This document shows positions 34,740 to 46,875 of a stretch of DNA of 64,000 nucleotides, piece after piece. The stretch is from positions 8,122,001 through 8,186,000 of the forward strand of contig CM059621.1 of NCBI GenBank assembly GCA_030435675.1, given 5' to 3'. Each line of letters begins with the position of its first letter. Position 1 is the stretch's first letter. Position numbers and translations under genes: made by a program. The notes under the pieces were generated by a model. It was not told where the DNA came from, did no database searches, and saw only the letters and a list, made by a program, of their open reading frames with translations. Source of the DNA: Steinernema hermaphroditum. Its lineage: Eukaryota; Nematoda; Chromadorea; Rhabditida; Steinernematidae.

Positions 34740-36678
34740 GCTCCAGCATTGAATCTGAAAAAGGGGACCTTCCGAAGGGTCCGCCTCAGATCGAGCACAG
34801 GGGGTTAACTGAGTTATTCACAAGCACCCAAAAGGGGGTGTGAAGAGAATCTGCGGGAGGCATACAGAGGCATGGAATGAGTGGATGCTTAGGAATTATG
34901 TTAATTTTTAAGAACTTGTCGAGGGCGGCGGTGACTTGTGAGTAGATGTGATGTGTAGGTGCGACCTTCTGAAGAACACATCTCAAGATGCAGGCAAGAA
35001 TGGGGCCCGTAGGACAGAGGAACGTTTACGCAGAAAGGACAAATCGAATGAGAATTGAGCCTGCCGGCAGTTTTTGAATTATTTAAGAGGACGTAAAAAC
35101 GGGCCCGCTCGTATCAGAGGTGACACAGTGGCGCCTCGTCTGCGCGGTAGATGGAGTTAGGACGCGTCTTATCCCGTGAAGTATGTGACGGCCTTTAAGT
35201 TAATTCGCTTTTATTCACCCGATAAACTTATGGAGTCAAAAAAATCAGATTCTGTCCGTGATTCTCAGTGGATCGACATCGTCGACATCGCGGTATGTGC
35301 CAATTTTCTTCTCGATGAAAGGCGGATAATCATATTGAGAGCATATTGGACAGACGGACAGTTCTAGAAAGCGCGTAGGCTGAAGAATGCAGCTAAACTG
35401 AACTTCTGCGACCTTCGAGAGGTGATCTATATTGTATTGTTTACGTAGCCAATTTAAACCCTGTCGATGCAGGAAATGGCGCGCGAATTTCTCTTGGTGA
35501 GAGCCTAGGAAGAGTTTCGCGAGAAATACAGTACGAGACCAAAGTGCACCGACTCGAAACGAATTTTTAGGTAAAGGCGATCCCTTCTTCAAAATCTCCT
35601 AAAAAGGTTCGGCCATTTGAAAAATCGGTTTCTCCCTAATTAACAAATAGACGGACACAATTTGATTGGCAAGAAGCTGTGTTTACATTCTAATCCGATG
35701 GTGGCACAAACACATTTATCGAATTAGTTAAGTGGAAAACACTTCATGGTGGCAGAAACATCTGCGAGGAATTCTAGGAACGCGGCTCCCAACACAGCAA
35801 ACGAGTGTCACGTGTTCGTGTCATGTACTAAATACCAAAATGGCTTTCAATACAATTATTGTATCTGTATCCACTTGCTTCAACGACACCCGTAGTCATA
35901 CGTGCATTTTGCAAATTCTTCCTCTCGTCCCATCATCAGACAGACGCGCGCATACAAATCAGACAACCCCCTTCAGCTCAGCCAGACGGATTGTGTGCTG
36001 GTATGTGGTGTCTTCTCTTCGCACGGATCGTCTGCAGCAGCGCGGAAGTAGTTACGTTGGAGCAGATGGAGCAACTGAACGGCGGAGCATTTTCGTTCCT
36101 TTATCATTCCTTATCTGCTGAATAACTGAGTCCGTCCATGAACTTAGGCTATATAGAGGAAACGAGAAAATGGCGAAAAAATATGATTTTGATCTTATTC
36201 CATTGTGAATTCTTCGCGATCGGAAGTGTCATCTTCGATTTGTCGTTTTGTTGTCCTCAAGTTTCTTCTGGACCGCCTTTTCAGAGTAAAAGGGACTATT
36301 TTTGAGAACTTTCAAAGAAAATGTGCACCTAGTCAAACGCTTTCTCTAACAGTGAATGTCAGCGTTCAAATGGTAATTAGTACAATGCAGAGTCACCGAA
36401 TAAAAACATGTGACTTTCTATGAGTTATGCTTTCTGCGCTTTTAGGTTTCAGGAGAACACCTAAACACACCAGATCCGCACTTGAAAGACGAATTTCAGC
36501 AACGTGTTGACGGACGCACATAACCGCCATTTGTGGCCTTTATGTAATCCGCTGCAGGAGTGCTTTCTAGGATTTACGAGGTGGTTGTCAAGAACATCTT
36601 CCTTTTCGACATTTGAATATAGTACGTTTTATTACACTTTGGTTCTGTTGAGCATCTGTCGTACCCACATACACCAGG
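34740..36678. other. No gene supported; one possible micropeptide
   Basis: No family or exon chain is seen. A 40-codon plus ORF at 36003-36125 starts MWCLLFARIVCSSAE, which looks like a short signal peptide, but has no other support. Confidence 0.45.
36628..36633 (-). terminator. Poly(A) signal, small membrane protein gene
   Basis: AATAAA on the minus strand about 45 nt after the stop at 36679. Confidence 0.55.
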
Positions 36679-36984
36679 TCACGGTTCGGACTGCACCTCC
36701 ATGGAGTCGTAGCGCTCCAGCCTCAAGAAGGAGCCGCCCGGGGTGTAGTAGCTGCGCTGGGGTCGGTAGAGGTCCTCCTCCTCGCGTCTTCTCCGCTTCC
36801 GCACCAAACACCAAACAACGCAGACGAGCGAGCAGCAGTAGCAGAGGGTGAGGATGACGGGAGTGAACGCGAACAGCCTGAACCGATACCGTAACCCGGC
36901 GTAAAAGGGGACTCACAGGATACCGACAAAGAGTTGTTCGGCGGAGAGGGAGGCGTAATAGGACTGCTCGAAGTCTTCAGCCAT
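36679..36984 (-). CDS. Small single-pass membrane protein with basic tyrosine-rich tail
   Basis: Two exons (36917-36984, 36679-36877) joined within VGIL|LFAFTP give 88 aa. The ATG follows an acceptor directly (CTCCCCAG|ATG), as in spliced-leader genes. The protein has a 20-residue acidic, aromatic N-terminus (EDFEQSYYASL), one hydrophobic segment (about 19-46, with FAFTPVILTLCYCCSLVCVV), a strong stop-transfer KRRRREEE, and a tail with paired tyrosines (RSYYTPGGS). Predicted N-out, C-in. The splice join, compact 38-nt intron and poly(A) signal make a real gene likely. Family unknown. Layout is like the nested protein at 13749-14051, though sequence identity is low. Confidence 0.65.
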
Positions 36985-38590
36985 CTGGGGAGCGTGGCGA
37001 CGCGAATTGCCTCCGATCGGCCGGCGGCGGCGCTGATTCATCGAAGACTTCGCGATCGATAGCCCTCAAGTGCTTTTGTATCGAGATGAATAGCCGCTGA
37101 TTAGCTGAAAACAAGGCATCCCCGAATGCACTTTTCGCAATCAGCGCCGGGGCAAGGTGTTTCTCGAGGCATTAGGGGAAATCTGGACTTTAGCCATTCG
37201 CGTCCATTAATTCCGAATGAAGGACGCTAATTTTGTTGGGAAAGGGGTGTGTTCTCGAATCGGAAATGCTGGAGACGTTGAGTGGACGTAGGAAAACAAG
37301 GTGGCATTCAAAGACTCCTCGAGGATTAACGGAACGAAGAAAATAGAGACAAGAGGCCGTTCTCGAACGTAGCTGTCGAGCGTCCCACCGCGAGTTCCTT
37401 TATTAGAAACTGCCGCGCGATTCTTGAAGTGCCTCAGACAGAGACTTCGGAGACTGTCTGCATGACAGACGAACAGAACAGACAACAGCAGTCATTTTTA
37501 CAACCGGGCCTGTATGAAAGCGGTCTGTTTCCCACCGCTTCACATTGGCTCGTCTCACAAAATGACTTTCGTTGTCTGCAGCGTTCGTCTGTCAGGGCTA
37601 TACGACATACTGTAGATATCCAGCTTCTTTCCTTCGAGAGAAAGATTGGAAGACCGAATTTTAGCAGGTATGTAAGAAACAACGAAAAGGGTGGCTGATT
37701 ACGAGAGACAAAGTGGCTATTGTCCGTCGCTACGCGAAGCGAATGGCAACAAAATAAATGGTGCGTGCCGGAGGGAATGATCAATGGAGCGCCGTTTCCT
37801 CAATTCTCTCTCAAAAAGACGACAAATAACTTCGGAAAATTGCTGTGAGCAAATTGGGCCACGGATCCTATCTGAGATAATGCTTCTCATGCTGGTTTTC
37901 CAATTACATCGACTGAAGGTCCGTTTCTGTTCTGTTGTTTTTTTTTTCAATTCTTTCCGGTAGTCCATATCCGCTCTAGTACTAAAAGTGCCGCATTAAA
38001 AGGTTGCACCTGAGACGATGGGCCGAAAATATGTTATGCAAACAGAGGACTCGACCTTTGGAAAACGGTCGAGCACTAATCACAAATAGAACATACAGTT
38101 TTGAGGCATTAGTCTCTCCACAACACGATTTAAGTCACGAAGAGATGGACACTGATGGCACAGCGAAGAGAAATCCGAAAAATTGAAGGAAACCGCGATT
38201 TTCCTCAAACCTGTTGAGGAAGTTCGCCCGTCTCGAAGCGATCTTTCCCTGTCGATCCATTGTGAACGGAGAAAGTTTATACATTTCCATATCAACGCGA
38301 AAAGGCTCTCTGTCATCATTTTCTACGAGATGTTGCTCTGTGGATTTCCCAGGTTTCTATGTGTTTTTTTTTGCGTGCTTCAAAGTGGTGATCCGCTAGT
38401 TTCAAAATCTCTTGCGTTCGCAAGTAATTTTCCTGTTACATGAGGTCGGTGCTTGCAATTTGCAAGAGCTGGGTGATTGGTGTTGCAAGAATTCCATGGG
38501 TTTTCTGTGAAGTGACCGTGCTGATGCGATCGTCGAAGTACTTCTTTCTCGCTTTACTCGATGAATATCAGAAACTCTCTTGCAGATACG
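36985..38590. other. Divergent intergenic region, no gene seen
   Basis: Lies between the minus-strand membrane protein and the plus-strand helicase. Only short unrecognised ORFs. Confidence 0.5.
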
Positions 38591-40967
38591 ATGCATCGAC
38601 CTCCCGGATCCTCCAGCTCCAGTGATGACAGCAGCAAGTATGACGAGCTTCTTCGCCAAAAGTACACAGATATTCCGAAGCGTTCGGGTCTTCTAAGTGT
38701 GATACGTCGACCTCTAGGCTTGTCCAGTTCGAGCGGCTCGGATAGCAGCTCTGCTGAGCTCTTCGATCGTGTCGCCATTCCGAAAGTGTTCGCGATATTT
38801 TGTAAGCCGTCTACCGAAGTTCACGCTTATATTTATATTGGTTTTCCAGCAGAGAAACAGGAGTCGGCGACCTTGGAATCCAAGATTCAAGGGAATGAAC
38901 CCGAGCAACCTGTGACTAATGCTCAGCCTGGCAGGATTATCGCTGCAAAACCGGGAAAAGGGTCCGGAATGGCACGGAACTCTCATGTTTCCGAACAGAA
39001 CAGAATTGTGAGCGGCATACGATTCGAGGAGCTGACGGATATCACTCAAATCCATATCCAAGGAGGCGACGGAACCACGGCAGTCCTTAGGTGGGTTTTT
39101 TGGCGCTTTGGAAAGGATACTGGAAATGATAACATCTCAAATATCAATGCAGGTGTTCCTTTGGCCCTTTTTAGTAATTTGTTCGCTTTAGAAGTTTCAA
39201 AGAAGCTGAGTTGCCGAGCGAGTTGCTGAAGAACCTTCTCCGGATGGGTATCAGCAAACCGACGGCCGTTCAGTGCGCGACTCTTTCCCTTATGATACGC
39301 AAATCCGGTAAACCAGATGTTCCTGTGGAGTTTTGTACATAATTTGCGACCTTCAGATTTCGATATTATCGCCCAAGATCAAACTGGATCGGGAAAAACG
39401 GCGGCCTACCTTCTGCCGATCATCAAACACATCCACGATATTAGGAACCGAATGCAGCTGAGTCACAGAGCCACCGCGCATCAACCGTTTGCCGTAGTGG
39501 TCTTGCCGACCCGCGAATTGGTTGGACAGGTTGCGGCCGAGGCTGCAAATCTTGTAAAGAGTGAGTTTTTTGGTGAACCTTGTTAGGAGAAGCTCGCCCT
39601 TCATATATAGGTGAAATAGGTTGGCGGGGAATGACTATATACTGTATTAATGTTTGGTGGCTTTTTACCCTATCTTATTTTAGACCTGAGCGTAAGAGTG
39701 GCGGAATCCTACGGTCAAATGGACATGTCGATTACGATGCAACAGCTAAGAGTTGGTTGTGACATTTTGATCGGCACTCCCGGAAGAATCATCGCCCACA
39801 CTAGACCACACGGGCCGATATCAGTCCAATTAAACAGGCTGAAATGGACCGTGATCGATGAAGCCGATCATTTCCTGCGTCAAGACCGAAAAGTTTTTGA
39901 AACGGTAATGGAAATCCTCTCGGTTAGTTCGTTGCTTTTCGAGCTGTTCGAGTTTTTCGAATCACGTTTAGCAGCTGCACGAGCGACTATATGTGTTCAG
40001 TGCCACGTTCGATCAGTACGTTGTCAACACTTACAAGTGCTACATGAAGCCGACACCCTTCGAAATCATTGGACGACAAGGAATGCCAAACGTTGCGCTG
40101 AAGTGGCGACTGATTGAAAGCGGCGGAACACTACGGAAACTGGACACGCTGCTAGCGGATATCCTCGAGATCGACCGCCACAGTACGCCGTCGCATTAGC
40201 AACTAATCTCCCTTACTTCAGATGAGGTGTTCCCCAAAACGGTGATCTTCACGAACCAAAAACGACGCTGCAGCTTTGTCGCATTCCACTTGGCTCTTCA
40301 TCATATTAAGGCGATTTTTATCAGGTTTAACCTGCGTTGCAATCTGCAGGGCTTACTGCTTGCACGCTGCATAGAAAGATCAGTACCAAACGATCCGTTT
40401 TAGCGGTGACATGACTCAAGAACAGCGTGAGAGAATGATCGAGCGGTTTGCGTTATGCGAATTCAAGATTCTGGTGTGCACGGATATCGCAGCCCGCGGA
40501 CTCAACATGAAAGATGTCCAATACGTTAGTGCCATACCTGCATTCTGATAACTTTTCCTTGCTTGTTCAGGTGATCAATTTTGACTTCCCGGTAGACACT
40601 ATCAGACTGCAGCACCGCGTTGGACGGACAGCACGCCTCGGAAACAAGGGCACAGCGTACATCTACTTCGACCTGGACCCAAAAGCAGAAGGTAGAAGGC
40701 CTTTTGAGATCCTGGAGGTCGGTCCTCATTCGTAGTTCTGCCCGTGGAGAAGGCGGCATCGTCACATATCACTAGCATTCACGCTCTAACTAGTGATATT
40801 CATTTCAGTTTATGAATGAAATCGGCAGACGTCCGCCAAAGTGGATGTACAAATGCGCCCTTGTCAATCCACCTACTGATGTTTTGTCCGGCGAAATGGA
40901 GCCCGAAGACAACCTCTGCGGCTTTAACTCTTCGCTGGGTGACTCGTTCCAGTTAACTGAAATTTAG
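38591..40967 (+). CDS. DEAD-box ATP-dependent RNA helicase, vasa/DDX3-like
   Basis: Ten exons give about 585 aa: 38591-38801, 38850-39090, 39192-39307, 39357-39560, 39684-39922, 39972-40182, 40222-40310, 40384-40524, 40571-40717, 40809-40967. A Ser-rich N-terminus (SSSSSDDSSK) precedes the core. Motifs in order: Q motif (GISKPTAVQ), I (AQDQTGSGKT), Ia (LPTRELVGQ), Ib (TPGR), II (VIDEADHF), III (SAT), IV (VIFTNQ), V (TDIAARGLN), VI (HRVGRTAR). The tail (FMNEIGRRPPKWM) resembles the end of the vasa/DDX3 core. All catalytic residues are present. It unwinds RNA; germline roles are typical of the group. The 40310/40384 join needs a GC-AG intron or hides a defect. The start could also be 38561. No RGG or CCHC repeats are seen. 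Confidence 0.88.
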
Positions 40968-41195
40968 TGAGTTACTCCTGGTCCTAGAACGCGAGAGAAC
41001 GGCCAAGCTGAAGAGGAAACGTGATCTAAATGCAAAGACGTCGTATTTCATCCGGTTTGCTTTTACATTGTACATATCATATCCATTAAATCCACTATCC
41101 TTTTAATCACCGTCTTTAGGCGTGGAGAATCAATTCCGACATCACCGAGTCATAGATCACGTCCACTCGCATAAAAAAAATGACGCTACATTGGG

Positions 41196-41272
41196 TACGG
41201 TAGTGATCACAGTGACTCCCACAGATATCCGGAGAATCCTCTGGCGGTAGTACGGTAGTAAACGGTAGTAGA
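41196..41272. repeat. Cluster of TACGGTAGT motifs
   Basis: TACGGTAG occurs at 41196, then CGGTAGTACGGTAGTAAACGG with another GGTAGTAG follows at 41245-41272. The same motif, or its complement CTACCGTA, recurs across the window; see findings. Confidence 0.6.
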
Positions 41273-41359
41273 CTATCGCGCTTTTCTCTGTATAGATCAG
41301 AGAACAGCGTCTGATTCTGCCCTCTCCTGTCTAGACTTTTCTCTGCTGCAATTATTTGT

Positions 41360-43060
41360 CTAACTCGAGACTATTAGACCGGTCGATCTCTCCGAGGTGC
41401 TCCACCATCACGAAGGAGAATAGAATTTATCGTTCACACGTAGCCATCACAGCGATCGACGTACCTCGCTGTCCAGGTATACTTGTCGCCGTTGCTGTCC
41501 TTTCTCAAGATATTCGCCCCGCTGCTCGCCCATCCGAAGTCCTTCGAATGGACCTCCTTCCGCCACCCCTTCCCGTAGCTCACCTATTGAACAGAAATTG
41601 AGACCTTTCGCCAGGAACCGCTCACCTCCAAGTGTTCCTCCACGTTGCAAGGCACGTACACCAACGTCCCGAGAAGCTCACCGACGCAGAAGTCAGTAGC
41701 GGGCGGATAAGACCACAGGACACGGAAGGCGTCCACCGATCCACAAATCCAGGCGGTGGTCGTGTTACGGTAGAGGTAGAAGACGTCGAGCTTCGTCCTC
41801 CCGAAGCAAGCTTTGAACTGGAAACAGCCGCTCGGCTGAAATGGTCCTGTGGCGCTTTAGGTGGTCAAGGACCGCACCTCGGAGTAGACGTGATAGAGCT
41901 GGAAGTCGCTGGAGTTCTCGACGGCGCGAATGAAGTTGGGAGAATGTTCCTCTGAGTTTATGGAGAAGTCCATGTCCGTCGTGTGGGGAATGATCGAACA
42001 CTCTCTGTACCAGCCTGAAGAACAACTGCACTTCTAAAGCACAAAATCTGAAACTTTTCTTGCTCCCCAGGAATTTTGTGGTTTTTTGGGACAATGACGC
42101 CGAAAAGGCTGAACCGTCTTGGTACAAAACGATTGAAAGTTGGTCTTATTGCTACCCTAAACTCTTGTCTTAACGCTCCTTCAGGTACAGCCTCAGAACA
42201 CTAGCATCAACCACTAAAAGAAGTTGCCAAGTTGGCCCACCCACGTTGAAACCTTTGATATAAGGCCTACCCAAAAGAGATCCCCCGTTAAGGGTCAAAG
42301 TGACGCCGTAGGACGCGGCCAAGGACCGGAAGCGGGCGATTCCGGAGGCCACCGGCTGGAAATCCTCCTCGACACTCCTCCCCATGTCCAGGCCCAGGCA
42401 GTCGACGAACTTCGATCGCCTCCAGCTCCACTGGAAACGGTCGATGTCATCGGGAACGAGGAACTCGCGTCCGTCCACCTCGAAGGGCACCACCTTAAAC
42501 CTGGCCGGGAACTCCGAGAATTCAGAGATACGCGACATACTTCTCCAGAGCTCGAGTTTCAGTACCGTACTCTACCGTGAAGAAGTCCTTCGCTGAGTCG
42601 TCGTATGCACGGTAGATGACTTCGTTCCTCGACGCGTTTCCAGGCGGCGAGAAGCTGATGAACTCCACGGGTCGGCTGGGGAAACGGCATCCGAGGCAGG
42701 AGAGAACCTGCAGGTCGATGAGAATCAAACTGCAAAAGGAATGTTCAGGTTGGACTCGGCTTGTGGGCGTTACCTAGTCGACGAGTTCACCGCTACAGTA
42801 TCGCGAAGGGACGAACTTCTGAACGAACCGCGTTCAGAGTCAGCTGAGTGGAACATCGCTTACTTCTGACTCTTCTTCCTGGTCACCTTCCGCTCCACAG
42901 ACTCAAAGCTCGATGATCGAACGAAGAAAGTGGAGTTGATGAACAGAAATAAAACGACGATGGTCCCAGAAAATAACAGAACGGAGAGGACCGTCGTGGG
43001 TCTCGGAACGAACCTCTTGTTCGAGCCGAGAATCTGATCAGTTCTGCGCAGCTTGAACAT
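41360..43060 (-). CDS. Fukutin/LicD-like type II membrane transferase
   Basis: Eight exons (minus) keep phase and give about 385 aa: 42864-43060, 42774-42818, 42532-42729, 42271-42500, 42014-42271 region joined as 42014 down to 41878, 41626-41817, 41465-41583, 41360-41399. A short cytoplasmic basic start is followed by a membrane anchor (VLSVLLFSGTIVVLFLFI, about 24-42), then a lumenal domain. Core motifs: GREFLVPDDIDRF, ASYGVTLTLNGGSLLGWYRE, IPHTTDMDFSI (the DxD), GRTKLDVFYLY and YGKGWRKEVHSKDF. These match fukutin/FKRP/LicD nucleotidyl- or ribitol-phosphate-type transferases, Golgi enzymes of glycan modification; substrate here is unknown. The 42501-42531 intron is only 31 nt, and the last exon is weak. 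An acceptor (CTCTTTCAG) lies 11 nt before the ATG. Confidence 0.82.
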
Positions 43061-46047
43061 GTCAAGTTCGCCTGAAAGAGGGTATTACATGGAATCAGTC
43101 CAGGAGTGAGCAGAGCAACGCAAACAGGGAAGCAGAGGTGCACAAATGAAGGTCTCATCGTGGTGCTTATTATATCACAAAGAAGAGCTCGCCGGTGACA
43201 GTAAATCATCTGAAATTTGGTGGAAGGACGAAAGCGTGGGTCATTTCATGTTTGCACAGCATCGCCTTATTAAAATTCGTTGGCAGAGCTGATCCTCGGC
43301 AAACACTGGGAGCATCCCTGCGATGACCACGAGCATAACAATCAGGCCGCATTGAAGGGTAGACGTGACGCGGTAGCGGTATTCAAATAGCGTTGTTTTT
43401 AAGCCGGCCCCCGCTGTCGATTGGAGGAATGTTCTCTCAGGAGAACCTCACAGGATGCGCATATGTCATCCGGATTCCGAGTACGTGAAGTCCGATATTT
43501 ACAGAAGAAGAGATGCCCATTCAGCGTTTCCCAAAATTTGCTTGCTTTTTGCCTTTATCTGTTCAAGGAGATATCGACGAAGCAGTATGTCACGACTACA
43601 TTGCCTGCATAAACGCTCTTCGGAAAGGCTCTTTCTCCAAGAAACCGAGGACATGTGTGTCTTGAGAACAAATACATAAATCTCAAGGCTAATTCAACGA
43701 CATCTCAGTTTTAAACCGGTGAAGCTGACTCGGCTCGGCTTGACTCATTTCCGGTTCAGACCTCGGCAAGCCTCAAGCCACTTTCTGTGTTCCTCCTGTC
43801 AGCCGCACCATTCGCATTACCAAATTTACGGAGAATTTCTTTAGGAATTAGTACTTTTGGCCAATTTCGCCGATGAGCGGCGCGTCACGCTGAGTGCGAA
43901 CGATACTTAAACGTCTGAATAAGAATAAATCCAAAGGAAAAGGAATTGGAATATGCGGTCGGCTACAGAATGGATCAGTGTTTCCAGTAAAAGATCAACA
44001 GGTGGGTCGCAGTCAAGGGTCTTTAGCGGAACGTTAACACAATGCATTGTTTCGTTGAGCCACAATTTGATACTAGAAGCTCGCATTTTACATGGCATTA
44101 CCGTAATCTAATCTGGGAGAAAACTCAAAAGTGAAATGGAATCGACTTTGCCACTAGGCAGCATAAGAGTAATGTTTTCGTCAATGGGGATCTACAGTTG
44201 CAATCCCGGGTCCATGTGCGGACGTAAAGTCCCAGAATGAACAAAGAATGGAGCTGGTCTTGATACTAGGTACGGGAGAAGGCTGAGAGGTATTGCGGTG
44301 TGCAGCAAGGTAACAGCTACGCGTTGTTATGAAACAGCTGGAGAAACTCGTTGGTGAGTAAGAAAAATAGAATATTGCGCAACGGCATGACTTTGTTTTT
44401 GTTTTCAAGTCGGTTCTTAAAAATCAGTTATTGTTTCTGAGGGTTGCCCCCGCGTAGCCTGACTACTTCTGACATTTCCCACGTCTTCGACAAGTAGACA
44501 TATAGTGCACATGGCTCGTGTGGACACACAACCTCTGCGTAGATTTTCTTATTTTCTAACATTTAACATTTATTCCGTGTCATTGATTTACATCAAGCGG
44601 ATCCCATTATGTTCAACCATGGCTTATTTTCTAAGAAAGTTTTAAACAACAACTTCGACGGACTTGACACAATCACCTTCGATTGTTATTACAAAGCCCC
44701 CAGGGATGCGCACTCCCGAGAGAGGATCTCCGTAAGCTCACGTTTCATCTTTGGTGACTTCGCGTCTTGTTTTCGCCGTTGGCTGAGCGCCAAACCGTGC
44801 TTATGCCCGTGAGTCATCCGAAAACGCGCCTACACGCGGCGTCAAGTAGGCCTCTCACCCGACCGCACAGGTTCCATTTCGCTTATTGGACTCCGAGAAT
44901 TGTCCAAAACAATTCGGATAAGTAGTATCTGGTGGCAGTAGTTATCCTCACTTCCCAGAACGTCTCATCTCTCCGGAGTACGTTTTGAGATATCAGAAAT
45001 GGCGATTCCTGGCATTTACATGGTGGTGTGGACGACCTTCGGATCTGCGCTCTGTGCATTCGGACTTCTATAGCACATTCTGTGACCGAAAATAGACACG
45101 CTCTGGAGGCGTCGAGGTGGCATACGGTAGTCGAACATGAGAGCTGTGGCTTGAAGCCGAGTCATATAGCGACACTTCTAGCGTTACATCCCAAGGAACG
45201 CGAAAAACAAAGATATTTGAGAATCCGGGATATTTCGAGAGGAAAAGAGTACGAAGATAGTTACCAATTTTGGTCTTTTGAAGTCTTTTGTTCTCAGTTT
45301 CCAGGAGGATTCAGAGGGTATCCAGAGGGTTACACGGCCTTGGTTGTCTTGCTGGAATCACCGAATTCGGTCTTATCAAATGGTCACCAATGCTTCAGAG
45401 CATCGATTTTTGTAGACATCATAGGGCAAAAGTCGGAATAGTCGGAAACACGCATAATGTCTTGGATGTTCTCGGAATCGGACTCTTTTAAAACTCAATG
45501 TCTCCATAGGTGACGTTATCCCACACACACATCTAATTTACGTTTACGTTTGAGAGACAGATCCGAAGATGCATTCCTTTCTATTTACTTACCTGTGAAA
45601 GCCGAATAGAAAAAAAAACTGTTGTAGAGCGAAGGAAGAAAGGGGGAAAGCGTGGTCGACACAGGAGAACACCATCGTCAGATTCCGCAATTACCTTGAG
45701 CGCAATGGCTGGTGAAACGAGGAAGCGTGGATCAAGAAGTCGCGCAAAGACTTATCTTAAAGCTTAAAGCGGTCACTGCCGCCAAGAAAGCAGAATCAGC
45801 ATCCGAACGAAATGTTCAAAGGAGTCGAGATGCAGGAGCACTTCCGAAGCCAGCAGGATACAATAGTACTTAGGTTTCTGCACTCTTACTCATAAAATAC
45901 GAAAGTTTTTGAACTCCATTTCGATCTCCATTCAATGTTCCACAAGAAGAGCCTCTTATTCTGTGCACCACACACTTGCATCTTTTGCTTTTCCTCACCG
46001 ATCAGTTAGAATGCTGACAGATAAGCTTCTATAGAGACTTACGTTCT
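43061..46047. other. No gene supported
   Basis: Three kilobases with only short ORFs (for example 45028-45441, 138 codons) that show no recognised domain. One TACGGTAG motif at 45123. Confidence 0.5.
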
Positions 46048-46875
46048 TTATCCAGTGACGAATGGTGTCATATGCCTGTCACATCTACGACCTTTAGTGC
46101 ATTCACTCATTGGGACGTTGACGGACTGTTTTGAAGATCCCTCGAAAAGAAAACGTCTTCTAATGCGCACTTCTAAACGCGCATCAAAGTCCTGGAAACG
46201 TCGCCTCCGATCCTCATGTGACGACATCGAGTCGGACATGTTCTTTTCACGTGAAATCCCCACTTCATCCACGCGCCTGAGTACACTTTCGGAAAAGAGT
46301 GTTTTCCCCGGATTCTAATGAAAGCGTCGTCGTCGTCGCTGTCGGAGAAAGCCGAAAAGTACATCTCTACGACAAAAGCCACACTCCATCTCCGAAATTA
46401 CGACCAGTGTACGCACTTCGATCACAACTCGCTTTTGTCCAGAAGGCTGTAGCCGAAAAAGTCGCCTTTGCTGCACTGCATTCGTACTTTCGGTCGAGGG
46501 AGACGAATCCAATTTGGCGCTGTCTGCCCATGAAGGTGCAGATGCAGATCGTCGGGTATAAGGTGTGACAAAAGCGCTAGTCTTCGTGTCTTTCCTGGCT
46601 ATATGGGATCTCTTCTTCATATTTCTTGGAATTTTCATATTTCCCTCCGCTTTGTAGTTGGCAGCCCACGCTGTGTGTATTTTGTGACCACAACCAGGGA
46701 TTAGCGCCACGTTATGAACTATTATCCCGACAATAAATTGAACGATGCAAATAAATTTTATGCAGAAGTCGAAAAGTCCAACGAGCTGCATTGTGCCCAC
46801 CCAAACTCTCCTTTCTGAACTTCTGCGCTCAAAAGCGTCTGCTTGAGTGCTGGAGTAGCTACTGCTTGAGGGCAA
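46048..46875 (-). CDS. Unrecognised Ser/Thr-rich basic protein, tentative
   Basis: Three minus-strand reading frames seem to chain. The first has a hydrophobic stretch (FCIKFICIVQFIVGIIV), then a basic Ser-rich part (RRSASAPSWADSAKLDSS) to about 46423, where GAA|GTGCGT is a plausible donor. The second follows a TCGTAG acceptor (about 46375) with a Thr run (SPTATTTTLSLESG). The third, after a CTCAG acceptor near 46280, reads SDSMSSHEDRRRRF to a stop at 46048. The second-to-third join is unsettled because the only donor leaves too short an intron. Codon use looks coding but no family is recognised. Confidence 0.3.
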
